Below are positions 9,550-18,167 of a stretch of DNA of 64,000 bases, piece by piece (the stretch's first letter is position 1; each line of letters starts with the position of its first letter). The position numbers were made by a program, and so were the translations under genes. This DNA comes from Splendidivirga corallicola (GTDB taxonomy: Bacteria; Bacteroidota; Bacteroidia; Cytophagales; Cyclobacteriaceae). The notes under the pieces were generated by a model. It was not told the origin of the DNA. It was given only the letters and a program-made list of their open reading frames with translations, and searched no databases. The DNA lies in the NCBI GenBank assembly GCA_030442035.1, contig JAUJEA010000003.1:124001-188000 (forward strand), in the 5' to 3' direction.

Positions 9550-10164
9550 CTAAGCTTCTCTCCATTTAATGGTGCAACCTATTGCTTTACTATTGGTTTT
9601 TGAAACACTTTTACCTGCCTTAATTTCGCCAATAGCTTTCTCTACATATTTTTCCGTAACAGCCTCCGGGTTACGTGAATTGTTGTCAATGGCACCGATG
9701 TAAGCCACCTTTAGCTTATCATTTTCTTTATCCAACAGGAAAACATGTGGTGTTCTGGTGGCTCCAAATTCAGTTGCAACATTTTGTGTTTCATCCAGAA
9801 CATATGGAAATGGAAATTTCTTTGCCTTTGCTCTTTCTTTCATTTTCTCAAAGGAATCACCTGGTTGTCTTTTGGCATCATTCGGATTTATGGCAATAAC
9901 AGGAAAGCCTTTGGACGCATAGTTATTATGAAGTTCAGTTATTCTTTGCTCATAGAGTTTTGAGTAAGGACAAGTATTGCATGTGAAAATTATAATGAAT
10001 CCCTCAGCATCTTTATAATCCGACATCGAGATCAATTTTCCATCAATATTCTTAAGGCTAAAGTCAGAGACATAATCTCCGATTTTATATCCGTCTTCAA
10101 CCTCAGAAGCATTGATAAAAAGTCCTAGGACCAGAAACAGTGAAAGTAATTGAATTTTTTTCAT
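9550..10164 (-). CDS. exported thioredoxin-fold protein of the redoxin (AhpC/TSA) family
   Basis: A signal peptide (residues 1-19) precedes a thioredoxin fold with the redox motif C62-N-T-C65 (in IIFTCNTCPYSK) and the cis-proline segment ATRTPHVFLLD. The C-terminus carries GCTIKW, which I associate with a group of peroxiredoxin/TlpA-like proteins of about 200 residues. It is expected to act as a periplasmic thiol reductase or peroxidase. The start lies 12 bases after the stop of the upstream TlpA-like gene, so the two form an operon. The exact substrate is not deducible. Confidence 0.85.
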   Translation of the reverse strand: MKKIQLLSLFLVLGLFINASEVEDGYKIGDYVSDFSLKNIDGKLISMSDYKDAEGFIIIFTCNTCPYSKLYEQRITELHNNYASKGFPVIAINPNDAKRQPGDSFEKMKERAKAKKFPFPYVLDETQNVATEFGATRTPHVFLLDKENDKLKVAYIGAIDNNSRNPEAVTEKYVEKAIGEIKAGKSVSKTNSKAIGCTIKWREA

Positions 10165-10176
10165 GATAACTTTGGT

Positions 10177-10665
10177 TTAGTTGATATATCGTTTGATCAG
10201 TTGATTCAGTTCTTCTTCGTTAAATTCTTGTTCGTAGAAATCCTTTTGACCTGTATTGGTATTCACGATCAGGGTAGCCGGTATTGCTCCGGACCATTTA
10301 CTACTAATGGCATTGATAAATTGATCCTGGTCCGTTTCATTCAATAAAAGAACTTTGGATTTCAGCTGTTTTTTTTGAACAAAGTTTTTCACCTTTTTAT
10401 CAAGATCTTCTATAAAATCCATGCTGACAAGAAAAACTTCAACATTCTTATGCTCCTTGTTCAGTTTTTCGAAATGAGGTAGTTCCTTTATGCAGGGTTT
10501 GCACCAAGTGGCCCAAAAGTTAAAGACTTTAACTTTATCCGAAGGTTTATCCATCATAGCCTGTAATTCATTAAGTTTTAATGCCGTTACTTCCTGAGAT
10601 CTGGTTTCATTTGACAGAAACAACAAAAAAATACCCAGAGCAAATAGTCTCGTATAAAATTTCAT
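10177..10665 (-). CDS. TlpA-family thiol:disulfide oxidoreductase
   Basis: A signal peptide (about residues 1-24, ending TRSQ) is followed by a thioredoxin fold with the active site C55-K-P-C58 in FNFWATWCKPCIKELP and the segment GAIPATLIVNT containing the cis-proline. Length (162 residues) and motif fit periplasmic TlpA/ResA-like reductases, which keep exported cysteines reduced, for example during cytochrome c maturation. It is the first gene of a two-gene minus-strand operon with the redoxin-family gene. The region upstream contains the candidate replication origin. Confidence 0.87.
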   Translation of the reverse strand: MKFYTRLFALGIFLLFLSNETRSQEVTALKLNELQAMMDKPSDKVKVFNFWATWCKPCIKELPHFEKLNKEHKNVEVFLVSMDFIEDLDKKVKNFVQKKQLKSKVLLLNETDQDQFINAISSKWSGAIPATLIVNTNTGQKDFYEQEFNEEELNQLIKRYIN

Positions 10666-10977
10666 AATTCTCTATACGTTTTTATAGCACTTTCAGTTTT
10701 AACTAAATTTAGTTTAGCAATAGAAATTAAAGCCTAATCTTACTAAGATTCTAGTAAATATAATTATTCTAATAGAGCTATTCCAGCACTTCCTAGTATT
10801 GTCATATTTTTACTGTAAAATACGCTTTTCTCAAAAGTATAGTGATCAATATTAATTCATCATAATATTGTCTTAACATTATCATAACCTACTTTTCAAA
10901 TTACATTTTCTTGAAAATTTCTGCGGAAATTCAGTCCGGAAAGCATGCTTTACATCAGTGATTTTGGTGTAAGATTT

Positions 10978-11163
10978 GAAAAAAAAATCAATATTTTAAT
11001 ATTTCAACAAATCTGAATATTAGACAATTCCAAGAATTCAAAAAGTCAAGAAAAACTTATCCACAATACCCAAAAGTTATCCACACAAAAAATACAAAAT
11101 AACATAACACATTGAAAATAAGTTATTTAAGAAAATTCACTCAATTCTAAATATTGTGGATAA
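10978..11163. other. candidate chromosomal replication origin (oriC): DnaA boxes plus AT-rich DNA
   Basis: Three perfect DnaA boxes TTATCCACA lie close together: 11057-11065 and 11077-11085 on the plus strand, exactly 20 bases apart, and 11155-11163 on the minus strand. A very AT-rich stretch (10978-11040) just to the left could serve as unwinding element. The whole 10666-11294 gap has no gene. Three perfect copies of a 9-mer in about 110 bases are very unlikely by chance. Whether this is the origin or a secondary DnaA-binding cluster needs whole-chromosome GC skew. Confidence 0.65.
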
Positions 11164-11294
11164 CTCGCCCATTTTTATTCTATTAGGAGCAATACGAGTT
11201 ATTTTTGTTAAAATAGTACCAATAATCGGAGGTTTTATAACTCATTAAAAAACGCCAATTATTTTAGCAAGCATGTAATGATTTGAAAAACAGA

Positions 11295-13073
11295 TTATTC
11301 CTGATTCTGGCGCATCAGCTTCTTACGGTAGGCGTTGAATATACGGGATTTGGAAATGAAGCCCACGTATTTATCATTATCAATCACAGGTAGATTCCAA
11401 GCACCGCTTTTTTCAAATTTTCCCATAACCGAATGCATGTTTTCATAGGACGAAACCTGATCCGGTGGACTATGCATAATAGAACGGATGACAATACTTT
11501 TTCTGGATTCCTCATCAAACATAACCTCACGAATGTCATCAAGGGTTACAATACCCATTAATCTTTCTTCCTCATCAACAACCGGGAAAATATTCCGTTT
11601 GGAGACCCTTACCAAATCAACTAAATCACCCAGGGTAGCGTCAGGATGTATTTTCAAGAGATCCTTTTCGATTATCTTTTTCAGATGAATAAGGCTCAAC
11701 ACTTGTTTATCCTTATCATGTGGAATTAAATCCCCCCTTTCAATAAGGTGTTTAGTATAAATTGAATACTTCTCGAAATAAGACCCGGTGCTATAAGCAA
11801 TTGCAGAAACGAGCATAAGCGGGACAAATAGTGTATATCCGCTGGTAATTTCCGCAATGAGGAATATAGCTGTCAATGGCGCTCTTAAAACACTACTCAT
11901 TACACCACACATTCCAACTAAAGTGAAGTTACTGGAGCTTATAAATGGTACTGCCAAAATTAAATTCGAGATCTTGGCGAATACAAAACCAGTCATGCCT
12001 CCAATAAACAGGGAGGGAGCAAATATTCCACCGCTTCCACCTGATCCAACGGTGATAGCCGATGCCACTGGTTTAATCAGAATGATGCCAATCATAAAAA
12101 TGACAAGGACGATTATATTGTCAATCTGATGAAAAAACAAGCTGCTATGCAGGATTTCAGATTCTTTTCCTGCCAATAAAAGTTTAATGGTAGTATAGCC
12201 CTCACCATAAATCGGAGGAAAAACAAAAACGATGAGCCCAAGAGCAATTCCTCCAACAATAGCACGATTAATATGATTCTTTACCTTCGCAATCCAATCT
12301 TCAATTTTAAAGGTCAACCTGGTAAAGTATACCGAGACCAATCCACAAATGGCTCCGAGCAAAATATAAAAAGGTATGTCTATAGCTACTAAGGGATCTG
12401 TTAGCTTAAATGAAAACAAAACGCTTTCACCCAATAACAACAATGAAACCAATGACCCGCAAACTGAAGCGATTAATAATGGTATGAAAGCCGCAATGAT
12501 AACCTCCGATAAAATAACCTCAATGCCAAATATGACACCGGTTACAGGAGAGTTAAATATCGCTGAAATTGCACCAGCGGCCCCACAGCCTATTAGCAAG
12601 GTCCTTTTCTTATAGTTCAAATGCATGAGTTGACCTACATTGGACCCAATCGCCGAACCTGTTACTACAATAGGGGCCTCCAACCCGACCGAGCCACCAA
12701 ATCCAACCGTAATAGCACTTGTAATCATTCTGGAATACATTCTTGTGCGTTTCATGATGCTGGACCTCTTGGAAATGGCATATAAAATATTGGTTATTCC
12801 ATGGCCCAACCTGTCGCGAAAAAATTTTCTGGCTATTACAACGGTTATCAGTATTCCGATCAACGGATAGCTGATATACAAATAGTTGGCGTATTTAACA
12901 TCGAATCCACTCGTCAGTAGTTCCTGAATATAATGAACCGTTGTTTTGAGAATAACTGCTGCTATCCCGGCAATAATACCAATGATCCCACTCAGAATAA
13001 GCACGAAGTTCTTACTGGTCATGTGCTTCATGCGCCAGATCAAAAACCTTACTAATAAATTATTCGATTTCAT
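11295..13073 (-). CDS. CLC-family chloride channel/transporter with CBS domains
   Basis: An integral membrane protein with about ten or more membrane segments and the CLC selectivity motifs GSVGLEAP (gating glutamate E132) and GSGGSGGIFAPSLFIGG. Two CBS domains follow in the C-terminal 140 residues (about 450-590), with sequences like HPDATLGDLVDLV...VVDEEERLMGIVTLDDI. CLC proteins move chloride or other anions through the inner membrane, either passively or in exchange for protons. The position of the inner proton glutamate appears to be valine (V186 in FGIEVIL), which would favour channel-like behaviour; this rests on an alignment made by eye. The gene stands alone next to the candidate origin. 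Confidence 0.92.
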   Translation of the reverse strand: MKSNNLLVRFLIWRMKHMTSKNFVLILSGIIGIIAGIAAVILKTTVHYIQELLTSGFDVKYANYLYISYPLIGILITVVIARKFFRDRLGHGITNILYAISKRSSIMKRTRMYSRMITSAITVGFGGSVGLEAPIVVTGSAIGSNVGQLMHLNYKKRTLLIGCGAAGAISAIFNSPVTGVIFGIEVILSEVIIAAFIPLLIASVCGSLVSLLLLGESVLFSFKLTDPLVAIDIPFYILLGAICGLVSVYFTRLTFKIEDWIAKVKNHINRAIVGGIALGLIVFVFPPIYGEGYTTIKLLLAGKESEILHSSLFFHQIDNIIVLVIFMIGIILIKPVASAITVGSGGSGGIFAPSLFIGGMTGFVFAKISNLILAVPFISSSNFTLVGMCGVMSSVLRAPLTAIFLIAEITSGYTLFVPLMLVSAIAYSTGSYFEKYSIYTKHLIERGDLIPHDKDKQVLSLIHLKKIIEKDLLKIHPDATLGDLVDLVRVSKRNIFPVVDEEERLMGIVTLDDIREVMFDEESRKSIVIRSIMHSPPDQVSSYENMHSVMGKFEKSGAWNLPVIDNDKYVGFISKSRIFNAYRKKLMRQNQE

Positions 13074-13376
13074 GCTATCTACATATTCTGCCGTGTTTCT
13101 GAATAGATGCTTTTCCAGTTAAACATCAGAATTTCAAATAATAAAATTTTGCAAGTACAAAACCAACAGTCATTTATGAGACCAAATTTAACTGAATTGC
13201 AAAGATCAATAAATAATTCCCTCATTTTATTCCTGACATGTTATTTTATTTGAATTTTTAAAGTTTTTTTTATCCGTTCAATTGACTAAAACCGGAGGAA
13301 AGTTTTACATATTTCGTTTGTAATTGAACTTATCTTCAACGATTTTTAAGTTTTCTAAAATTTCAAGCATTAGTTT
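13074..13376. other. intergenic region between divergent genes
   Basis: This AT-rich stretch separates the start of the CLC gene from the start of the nucleotidyltransferase gene, and both promoters must lie here. I see no convincing -33/-7 pair, no RNA gene and no repeat. Confidence 0.45.
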
Positions 13377-14378
13377 ATGAAAGCTGTCATACCTGTAGCA
13401 GGGATAGGAAGTCGTCTTAGACCACATACGCATACACAGCCGAAGGCTTTGGTCCCAGTTGCCGGAAAACCAATCCTTTCGCATATAGTGGATCCACTTA
13501 TTGAAGTGGGGATCAAAGATTTCCTGTTTATTGTCGGCTATATGGGAAATAAGGTTGAGGAATTTATTTCTTCTTATTATGCAGAGAGTAATGTAAAAGT
13601 AGACTTTATTTTACAGGAACCGAGAGAAGGGACTGCCCATGCTTTGTGGCTTGCCAAAGAGAAATTCAGAAACGAAAAAGAGGTGCTCATAGCCCTTGGA
13701 GATACCATTATTGACATAGATCTTGAAAAACTTTTAAGTTCGGAGTTCTCGGTATTAGGTGTCAAAAAAGTGGATATTCCGGGTAACTTTGGAATTGCAG
13801 AAATAAATAAAGAGGGTTTTATTGAAAGATTGGTAGAGAAACCTAAGATACCAAAGTCTAATATGGCCCTTATTGGTATATATAAAATCTCCAATCCGGA
13901 AGAGCTTGCTCAGGCTGTGGAACATATTGTTGAAGCCCAGATCAAAACACTTGGGGAGTATCAACTCACGGACGCCCTGATGCATATGATCAATAATGGA
14001 GAAAAGATGACTACTCTTTCGGTAGATAACTGGTTTGATTGCGGAAGAAAGGAATCCCTTCTGGAGGCAAATGCCATCCTGATGTCGAGGCCGGAATTCA
14101 AAAGTAGCGAACTGGATCTGCACAAAACCATTCTTGTCCCACCAGTAAGCATTGGTAAGAATTGTAAAATAAGTAATTCAATCATTGGGCCCAATGTTGC
14201 TATCGGGGATAATACTAAAATTTCATACTCCATTATTAAAAATACAATTGTTGGCTCTTTTAGCGAATTGCAGAGCGCAGTACTTCATAACTCAATCATT
14301 GGGAGTGATACCACTATGAAAGGCTTGAGCCACAGCTTGAATATCGGGGACAACACTGAAATCAACTTCACATCTTAA
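13377..14378 (+). CDS. sugar-phosphate nucleotidyltransferase with left-handed beta-helix repeats
   Basis: The N-terminal Rossmann-like domain has the signature GIGSRLRPHT...PKALVPVAGKP of NDP-sugar pyrophosphorylases, which join a sugar 1-phosphate to an NTP. Later parts include GTAHALW, a D-x-D-like segment and DNWFDCGRKESLLEAN. The last 80 residues carry hexapeptide repeats (NCKISNSIIGPNVAIGDNTK), so the architecture resembles GlmU or archaeal sugar-1-P transferases. The exact sugar cannot be assigned. A paralogue of the same build lies at 41033-42052. The next gene starts four bases after the stop. Confidence 0.85.
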   Translation: MKAVIPVAGIGSRLRPHTHTQPKALVPVAGKPILSHIVDPLIEVGIKDFLFIVGYMGNKVEEFISSYYAESNVKVDFILQEPREGTAHALWLAKEKFRNEKEVLIALGDTIIDIDLEKLLSSEFSVLGVKKVDIPGNFGIAEINKEGFIERLVEKPKIPKSNMALIGIYKISNPEELAQAVEHIVEAQIKTLGEYQLTDALMHMINNGEKMTTLSVDNWFDCGRKESLLEANAILMSRPEFKSSELDLHKTILVPPVSIGKNCKISNSIIGPNVAIGDNTKISYSIIKNTIVGSFSELQSAVLHNSIIGSDTTMKGLSHSLNIGDNTEINFTS

Positions 14379-14382
14379 TCAT

Positions 14383-15354
14383 TTGAGCGATTTTAAAAAT
14401 AGTATTACAGAACTTTTCGGCATAAAATATCCCATTGTACAGGCTGGAATGGTTTGGTGCAGTGGATGGGAACTTGCTTCCGCCGTAAGTAATGCAGGAG
14501 GTTTAGGATTGATAGGATCAGGATCCATGCATCCCGATACACTGCGAATCCATATTCAGAAGTGCAAGAAAGCCACAAATTTTCCATTCGGTGTAAATGT
14601 GCCTCTGCTCTATCCGGAAATTGAGCAATTGATGGAAGTAATCATTGAGGAAGGTGCCCCCATTGTATTTACCTCCGCCGGTAATCCAAAAACATGGACC
14701 TCTTATTTAAAAGAGAGAAATGTTAAAGTAGTTCATGTTGTCTCCAGCAGCAAATTTGCCTTAAAGAGTCAGGAGGCAGGAGTGGATGCAATAGTTGCAG
14801 AAGGGTTTGAAGCAGGAGGGCATAACGGACGCGAAGAAACCACTACTTTTTGCTTGATTCCTATGGTCAAGGATATTATTCAAATTCCCCTGCTTGCGGC
14901 TGGTGGAATTGCTTCCGGTCGGAGTATGTTGGCTGCAATGACGCTAGGGGCCGATGGTGTGCAGATAGGTAGCCGTTTTGCAGCGAGTATTGAATCTTCA
15001 GCACATGCTAATTTCAAAAGTAAGATCCTGGAAGCTCAGGAGGGTGATACTAAACTCACCATGAAAAAACTGACTCCTGTACGATTGCTTAAAAATCAAT
15101 TTGCTCAAAAAGTTCAGGAAGCAGAATCAAGTGGGGCATCGACTGAGCATTTGAAGGAGCTTCTTGGCAAAAGAAGGGCCAAAAAAGGAATGTTTCTGGG
15201 TGATATGGAAGAAGGAGAATTAGAGATTGGACAGGTTTCAGCACTTATCGATCATGTTTTACCTGCCGGTGATATCGTCAGAGAAATATGGAAAGATTTT
15301 CTTAAGGAAAGTGCTAATCTATGTGATCGACTGAATCAACACAAACATAGCTAA
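14383..15354 (+). CDS. NAD(P)H-dependent flavin oxidoreductase / nitronate monooxygenase-like
   Basis: This FMN-binding TIM barrel of about 323 residues begins with LFGIKYPIVQAGMVWCSG and contains EGFEAGGHNG and LAAGGIASGRSMLAAMTLGADGVQIGSRF. These are hallmark segments of the 2-nitropropane dioxygenase/nitronate monooxygenase family, which includes FabK-type enoyl reductases. Nitronate oxidation is therefore one possibility only. The start is a TTG codon at 14383, four bases after the upstream stop; the next Met is residue 23 and would cut into the conserved first strand. The stop overlaps by four bases with the stop of the convergent gene. Confidence 0.85.
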   Translation: MSDFKNSITELFGIKYPIVQAGMVWCSGWELASAVSNAGGLGLIGSGSMHPDTLRIHIQKCKKATNFPFGVNVPLLYPEIEQLMEVIIEEGAPIVFTSAGNPKTWTSYLKERNVKVVHVVSSSKFALKSQEAGVDAIVAEGFEAGGHNGREETTTFCLIPMVKDIIQIPLLAAGGIASGRSMLAAMTLGADGVQIGSRFAASIESSAHANFKSKILEAQEGDTKLTMKKLTPVRLLKNQFAQKVQEAESSGASTEHLKELLGKRRAKKGMFLGDMEEGELEIGQVSALIDHVLPAGDIVREIWKDFLKESANLCDRLNQHKHS

Positions 15355-16898
15355 TCTAACAGCTGGCTCACATTTTGCCTGTAAAACTTGTAGTGTATGT
15401 AAAATTTCTGTTTTCTAAGAATATTCAGAATTTCGCGCCACAATATTTCGTAAGGCACAACTTCCAATTCATTTATTCTGGATTCTAATTGTTTTGATTT
15501 CAACAATTTATTATAATAATTCTTCCCTTTTTCTTTTACAAATACGTGGTTGAATTCGCTTTTTTCCATAACGGTTATCAGCTTGATAAAAATACTGATA
15601 CGATAGTTATGTCTTTTATCGAGATGAGGAGCTATGAATTTCTTGAGCTCACGAAGCTTTACAAACATATCAACAATTCTTTCCTCTTTCAATAAAAAAA
15701 GGAACTGTAGGATCAAAATAGCAATTTCACATTTTTGGTAATTTCTGGGAAAGTCTGTATCCATAGCTAAGAAAGACTCCAGGTCAAATCCCCATCTTAG
15801 GGTCTTCTCATCGTTAAAATAGACCAAATAAGTTTTATAAATATCCCACTTTTTTCTATCCCATTCATTAAGCGAGGAATAGTATCGGTTTGTTCTGATC
15901 TCTCTAAATATTTGTGAAGCCCTGACATAATCCTCATTTCCGGTGGCCAAAAGAAAACGCAACTCATTAAACTCAAACCACCGTTTTGTACCGGATTTGA
16001 ATAAGGACAGTTTTGATTCTGCATATGATAATCCTGTCTCGATCTTATTCAGTCTAAGAAAAGCCAGTAGCTTCGTATGAGCTATATGTCTTGGATCAAG
16101 CTGCACAGCTGCGCCTTTTTTAGCAAAAACAAACTTTTCCTCAAGCATATCACAAAGCGCTATAACGCCCTCAAAGTCAAAATTTTCCAGCTTATAAAAA
16201 ACTTCGAGCCGGACTGCAAGGACTTCAAGTGTCTTGCTTTTGAATTCGCTGGCGCCACTTTTAATAATCTTAATAATTCCTTCCAATTCTTCGATAATAG
16301 CCCCTTTCGCATTTTGAGATTTATTGATATGAACCTGAACTTTTTGATCCAACCTGTTGGCCAGTTCTTGTTGTTCTCTGAATCTCGTCCAGTAATCCAG
16401 TTCTTTCTCCGTTTCGGAGAAGAGTGTAATTTTACCGAGAAGGGCATATTGTTCGAGAAGCAAAGTGAGTACTCTTTGTACAATATCAGCAAATTCAAAC
16501 TCCTTAGCAGTTTTTGCTATTTGAAGTAGTTCTTTGAGTGCTAGTTCGTTAGCTTCTTCATGGACAAGAATTTCACATTGATGCAGTCTATGCAAACATT
16601 GAAATCTGACCTTTTCATACAAAGAATATTCTTCGCGATCATAATCCAGAAAAAAAAGATGGTTAAGTAATCTTGTTTTTAATTTGTTCTTAGCATTCCT
16701 ATAATTCCTGCTGGAGGGAGAAGAACCAAAAAGTTCTTGTGCTGCGTCTTCATCAGTCTTAACCTTACCATCTACTATATTGATATATAGTAGATTATCT
16801 TTTGAAACCTCTTTTTTTCTGAAATTTTGATGAACCAGTGGAATGCTACGTAAACCTTTTCTCTTTTGAATAGAAACTAGTTTGAATAAATCTTTCAT
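15351..16898 (-). CDS. conserved helical protein of unknown function
   Basis: I do not recognise a named family. The 515-residue protein has no signal peptide or membrane segment. Its N-terminus is basic, with a segment SSPSSRNYRNAKNKLKTRLLNHLFFLD that may be a helical nucleic-acid or protein contact. The remainder is a long run of predicted amphipathic helices (many Leu, Glu and Lys), resembling a TPR-like solenoid without the canonical consensus. Codon use looks like that of the neighbours. It is transcribed alone and converges on the nitronate monooxygenase-like gene with a four-base overlap of stops. Confidence 0.75.
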   Translation of the reverse strand: MKDLFKLVSIQKRKGLRSIPLVHQNFRKKEVSKDNLLYINIVDGKVKTDEDAAQELFGSSPSSRNYRNAKNKLKTRLLNHLFFLDYDREEYSLYEKVRFQCLHRLHQCEILVHEEANELALKELLQIAKTAKEFEFADIVQRVLTLLLEQYALLGKITLFSETEKELDYWTRFREQQELANRLDQKVQVHINKSQNAKGAIIEELEGIIKIIKSGASEFKSKTLEVLAVRLEVFYKLENFDFEGVIALCDMLEEKFVFAKKGAAVQLDPRHIAHTKLLAFLRLNKIETGLSYAESKLSLFKSGTKRWFEFNELRFLLATGNEDYVRASQIFREIRTNRYYSSLNEWDRKKWDIYKTYLVYFNDEKTLRWGFDLESFLAMDTDFPRNYQKCEIAILILQFLFLLKEERIVDMFVKLRELKKFIAPHLDKRHNYRISIFIKLITVMEKSEFNHVFVKEKGKNYYNKLLKSKQLESRINELEVVPYEILWREILNILRKQKFYIHYKFYRQNVSQLLD

Positions 16899-17206
16899 AA
16901 TTTACCAATCTCAAAAAAATCACCCAATAGAATGACATACAGCATTACGTTTTCGATTTTCGAAATCAAATGCTTTGTCAAGCCACACCAAGATTCTTAA
17001 AACAAAATTTATCAGCCAGTATTGAAGATACTTGTCCAGGGTATTTCCAAAGGCTTGAATCTCCGAAATATTAAAAGAGACTTTATTATTTAAGAGGAAT
17101 TTAATTTACAAAATAATTTTTGTTTCTCATGCCAAAATCGACATTAAGAAATGGTACACAAAAACAAAACTGATTATCTTAACGGTAAAGTGATACGTTT
17201 CAAACT
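16899..17206. other. intergenic region between divergent genes
   Basis: AT-rich DNA between the helical unknown gene and the VOC gene. No RNA gene, repeat or clear promoter was recognised. Confidence 0.45.
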
Positions 17207-17596
17207 ATGACGATACTTCAAATAAAAGAATCTTGTCTCTATGTAAAAGATCTTGATAAGGCTAAATCATTTTATCATGATCAATTAGGCTTCGAAGTAA
17301 TTGGTTACCAGGCCAACCGGCATATTTTCTTTAGGGTTGGAAGCACCGTTCTTCTATGCTTTGTTCCCGAAACCACAAGGAAGGAAAGTCAATTACCTCC
17401 GCACTACGCCATTGGAAAGCAGCATATCGCCTTTGAAGTTATGCCCGGCGAATATAAAAAATGGGAGAACAAGATCTTAAAGCTAGGGATATCAATTATA
17501 CATGAACAAAGCTGGAAGCATGGATTAAAGTCCTTTTATTTCCATGATCCCGAAGGACACCTATTGGAAATTGTTCCTCAGGGAATTTGGGACTAA
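17207..17596 (+). CDS. VOC (glyoxalase/dioxygenase superfamily) protein
   Basis: A 129-residue vicinal-oxygen-chelate protein with two beta-alpha-beta-beta-beta units: CLYVKDLDKAKSFYHDQLGFEV in the first and KQHIAFEV...FHDPEGHLLEIVPQG in the second. The His in KQHIAF and the Glu in LLEIV are in the positions of metal ligands of this superfamily. Family members include glyoxalase I, fosfomycin-resistance enzymes and ring-cleavage dioxygenases, and the sequence does not decide among them. It stands alone and converges on another VOC gene, to which it is only distantly similar. Confidence 0.8.
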   Translation: MTILQIKESCLYVKDLDKAKSFYHDQLGFEVIGYQANRHIFFRVGSTVLLCFVPETTRKESQLPPHYAIGKQHIAFEVMPGEYKKWENKILKLGISIIHEQSWKHGLKSFYFHDPEGHLLEIVPQGIWD

Positions 17597-17657
17597 TCCC
17601 ACATTATTGTAAATGACATCCAACTAATTCAGGATTTCTATTACCAATATTTATTTT

Positions 17658-18023
17658 TTACTGATAATCAATAAGCATCATATTTCCATCAGGATCCTGC
17701 AACATCGCATGCGCAGGACCACTGGTCGTTTCATCTGCTTCCGAAATAAATTTAACTCCCCTCTTCTTCAATTCAGCCTGAATGACTCTGACATCAGCAT
17801 CCTTTGAATTAAAGGTTAGCATATGTGATTCAAACATCCCCTGAAATAATCCAATAATAGTATCACCTTGTTTCATGATGGCCCATCGTTGCCCTTCAGG
17901 CATTTTAAAGTCTTGGTTTTTATGATCGCCATCGATGGCTTCAAAACCTAATTTCTCATAAAAGGTTTTCGACACTTCAATGTCCTTAACCGGTAGGCTC
18001 AAAGAAAATTTTCCTAAATGCAT
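17658..18023 (-). CDS. VOC (glyoxalase/bleomycin-resistance-like) protein
   Basis: A 121-residue VOC protein beginning FSLSLPVKDIEVSKTFYEKLGFEAIDG and ending AMLQDPDGNMMLIDYQ. The final metal-binding Glu typical of glyoxalase I is not visible (MMLIDY), so it may be a binding protein or use other ligands. It is transcribed alone on the minus strand, downstream of the AsmA-like gene and beyond that gene's terminator. Confidence 0.8.
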   Translation of the reverse strand: MHLGKFSLSLPVKDIEVSKTFYEKLGFEAIDGDHKNQDFKMPEGQRWAIMKQGDTIIGLFQGMFESHMLTFNSKDADVRVIQAELKKRGVKFISEADETTSGPAHAMLQDPDGNMMLIDYQ

Positions 18024-18112
18024 ATGACAGTCATTAATTTTAGATGCAACCTAGCATAAAAGCATTTTATACAGCTAATACTAAAGTATGATTTTATGTT
18101 TGATATCTAAAA

Positions 18113-18144
18113 CAAAAAAGCAGAACCAAATACTTGATCCTGCT
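18113..18144 (-). terminator. intrinsic terminator of the AsmA-like gene
   Basis: On the minus strand an 11-pair stem (AGCAGGATCAA pairing with TTGGTTCTGCT, including two G-U pairs) with loop GTAT is followed by a run of U residues. It lies 24 bases after the stop codon of the AsmA-like gene. Confidence 0.8.
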
Positions 18145-18167
18145 CTTTTCAAAAATTAATGTTATTG

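Noticed and set aside
13755-14123. Open frame of 122 codons antisense to the nucleotidyltransferase
   Set aside because: The other strand has a clear family signature; this frame has none.
16077-16529. Open frame of 150 codons antisense to the helical unknown gene
   Set aside because: No signal, domain or regulatory site; explained by codon bias of the real gene.
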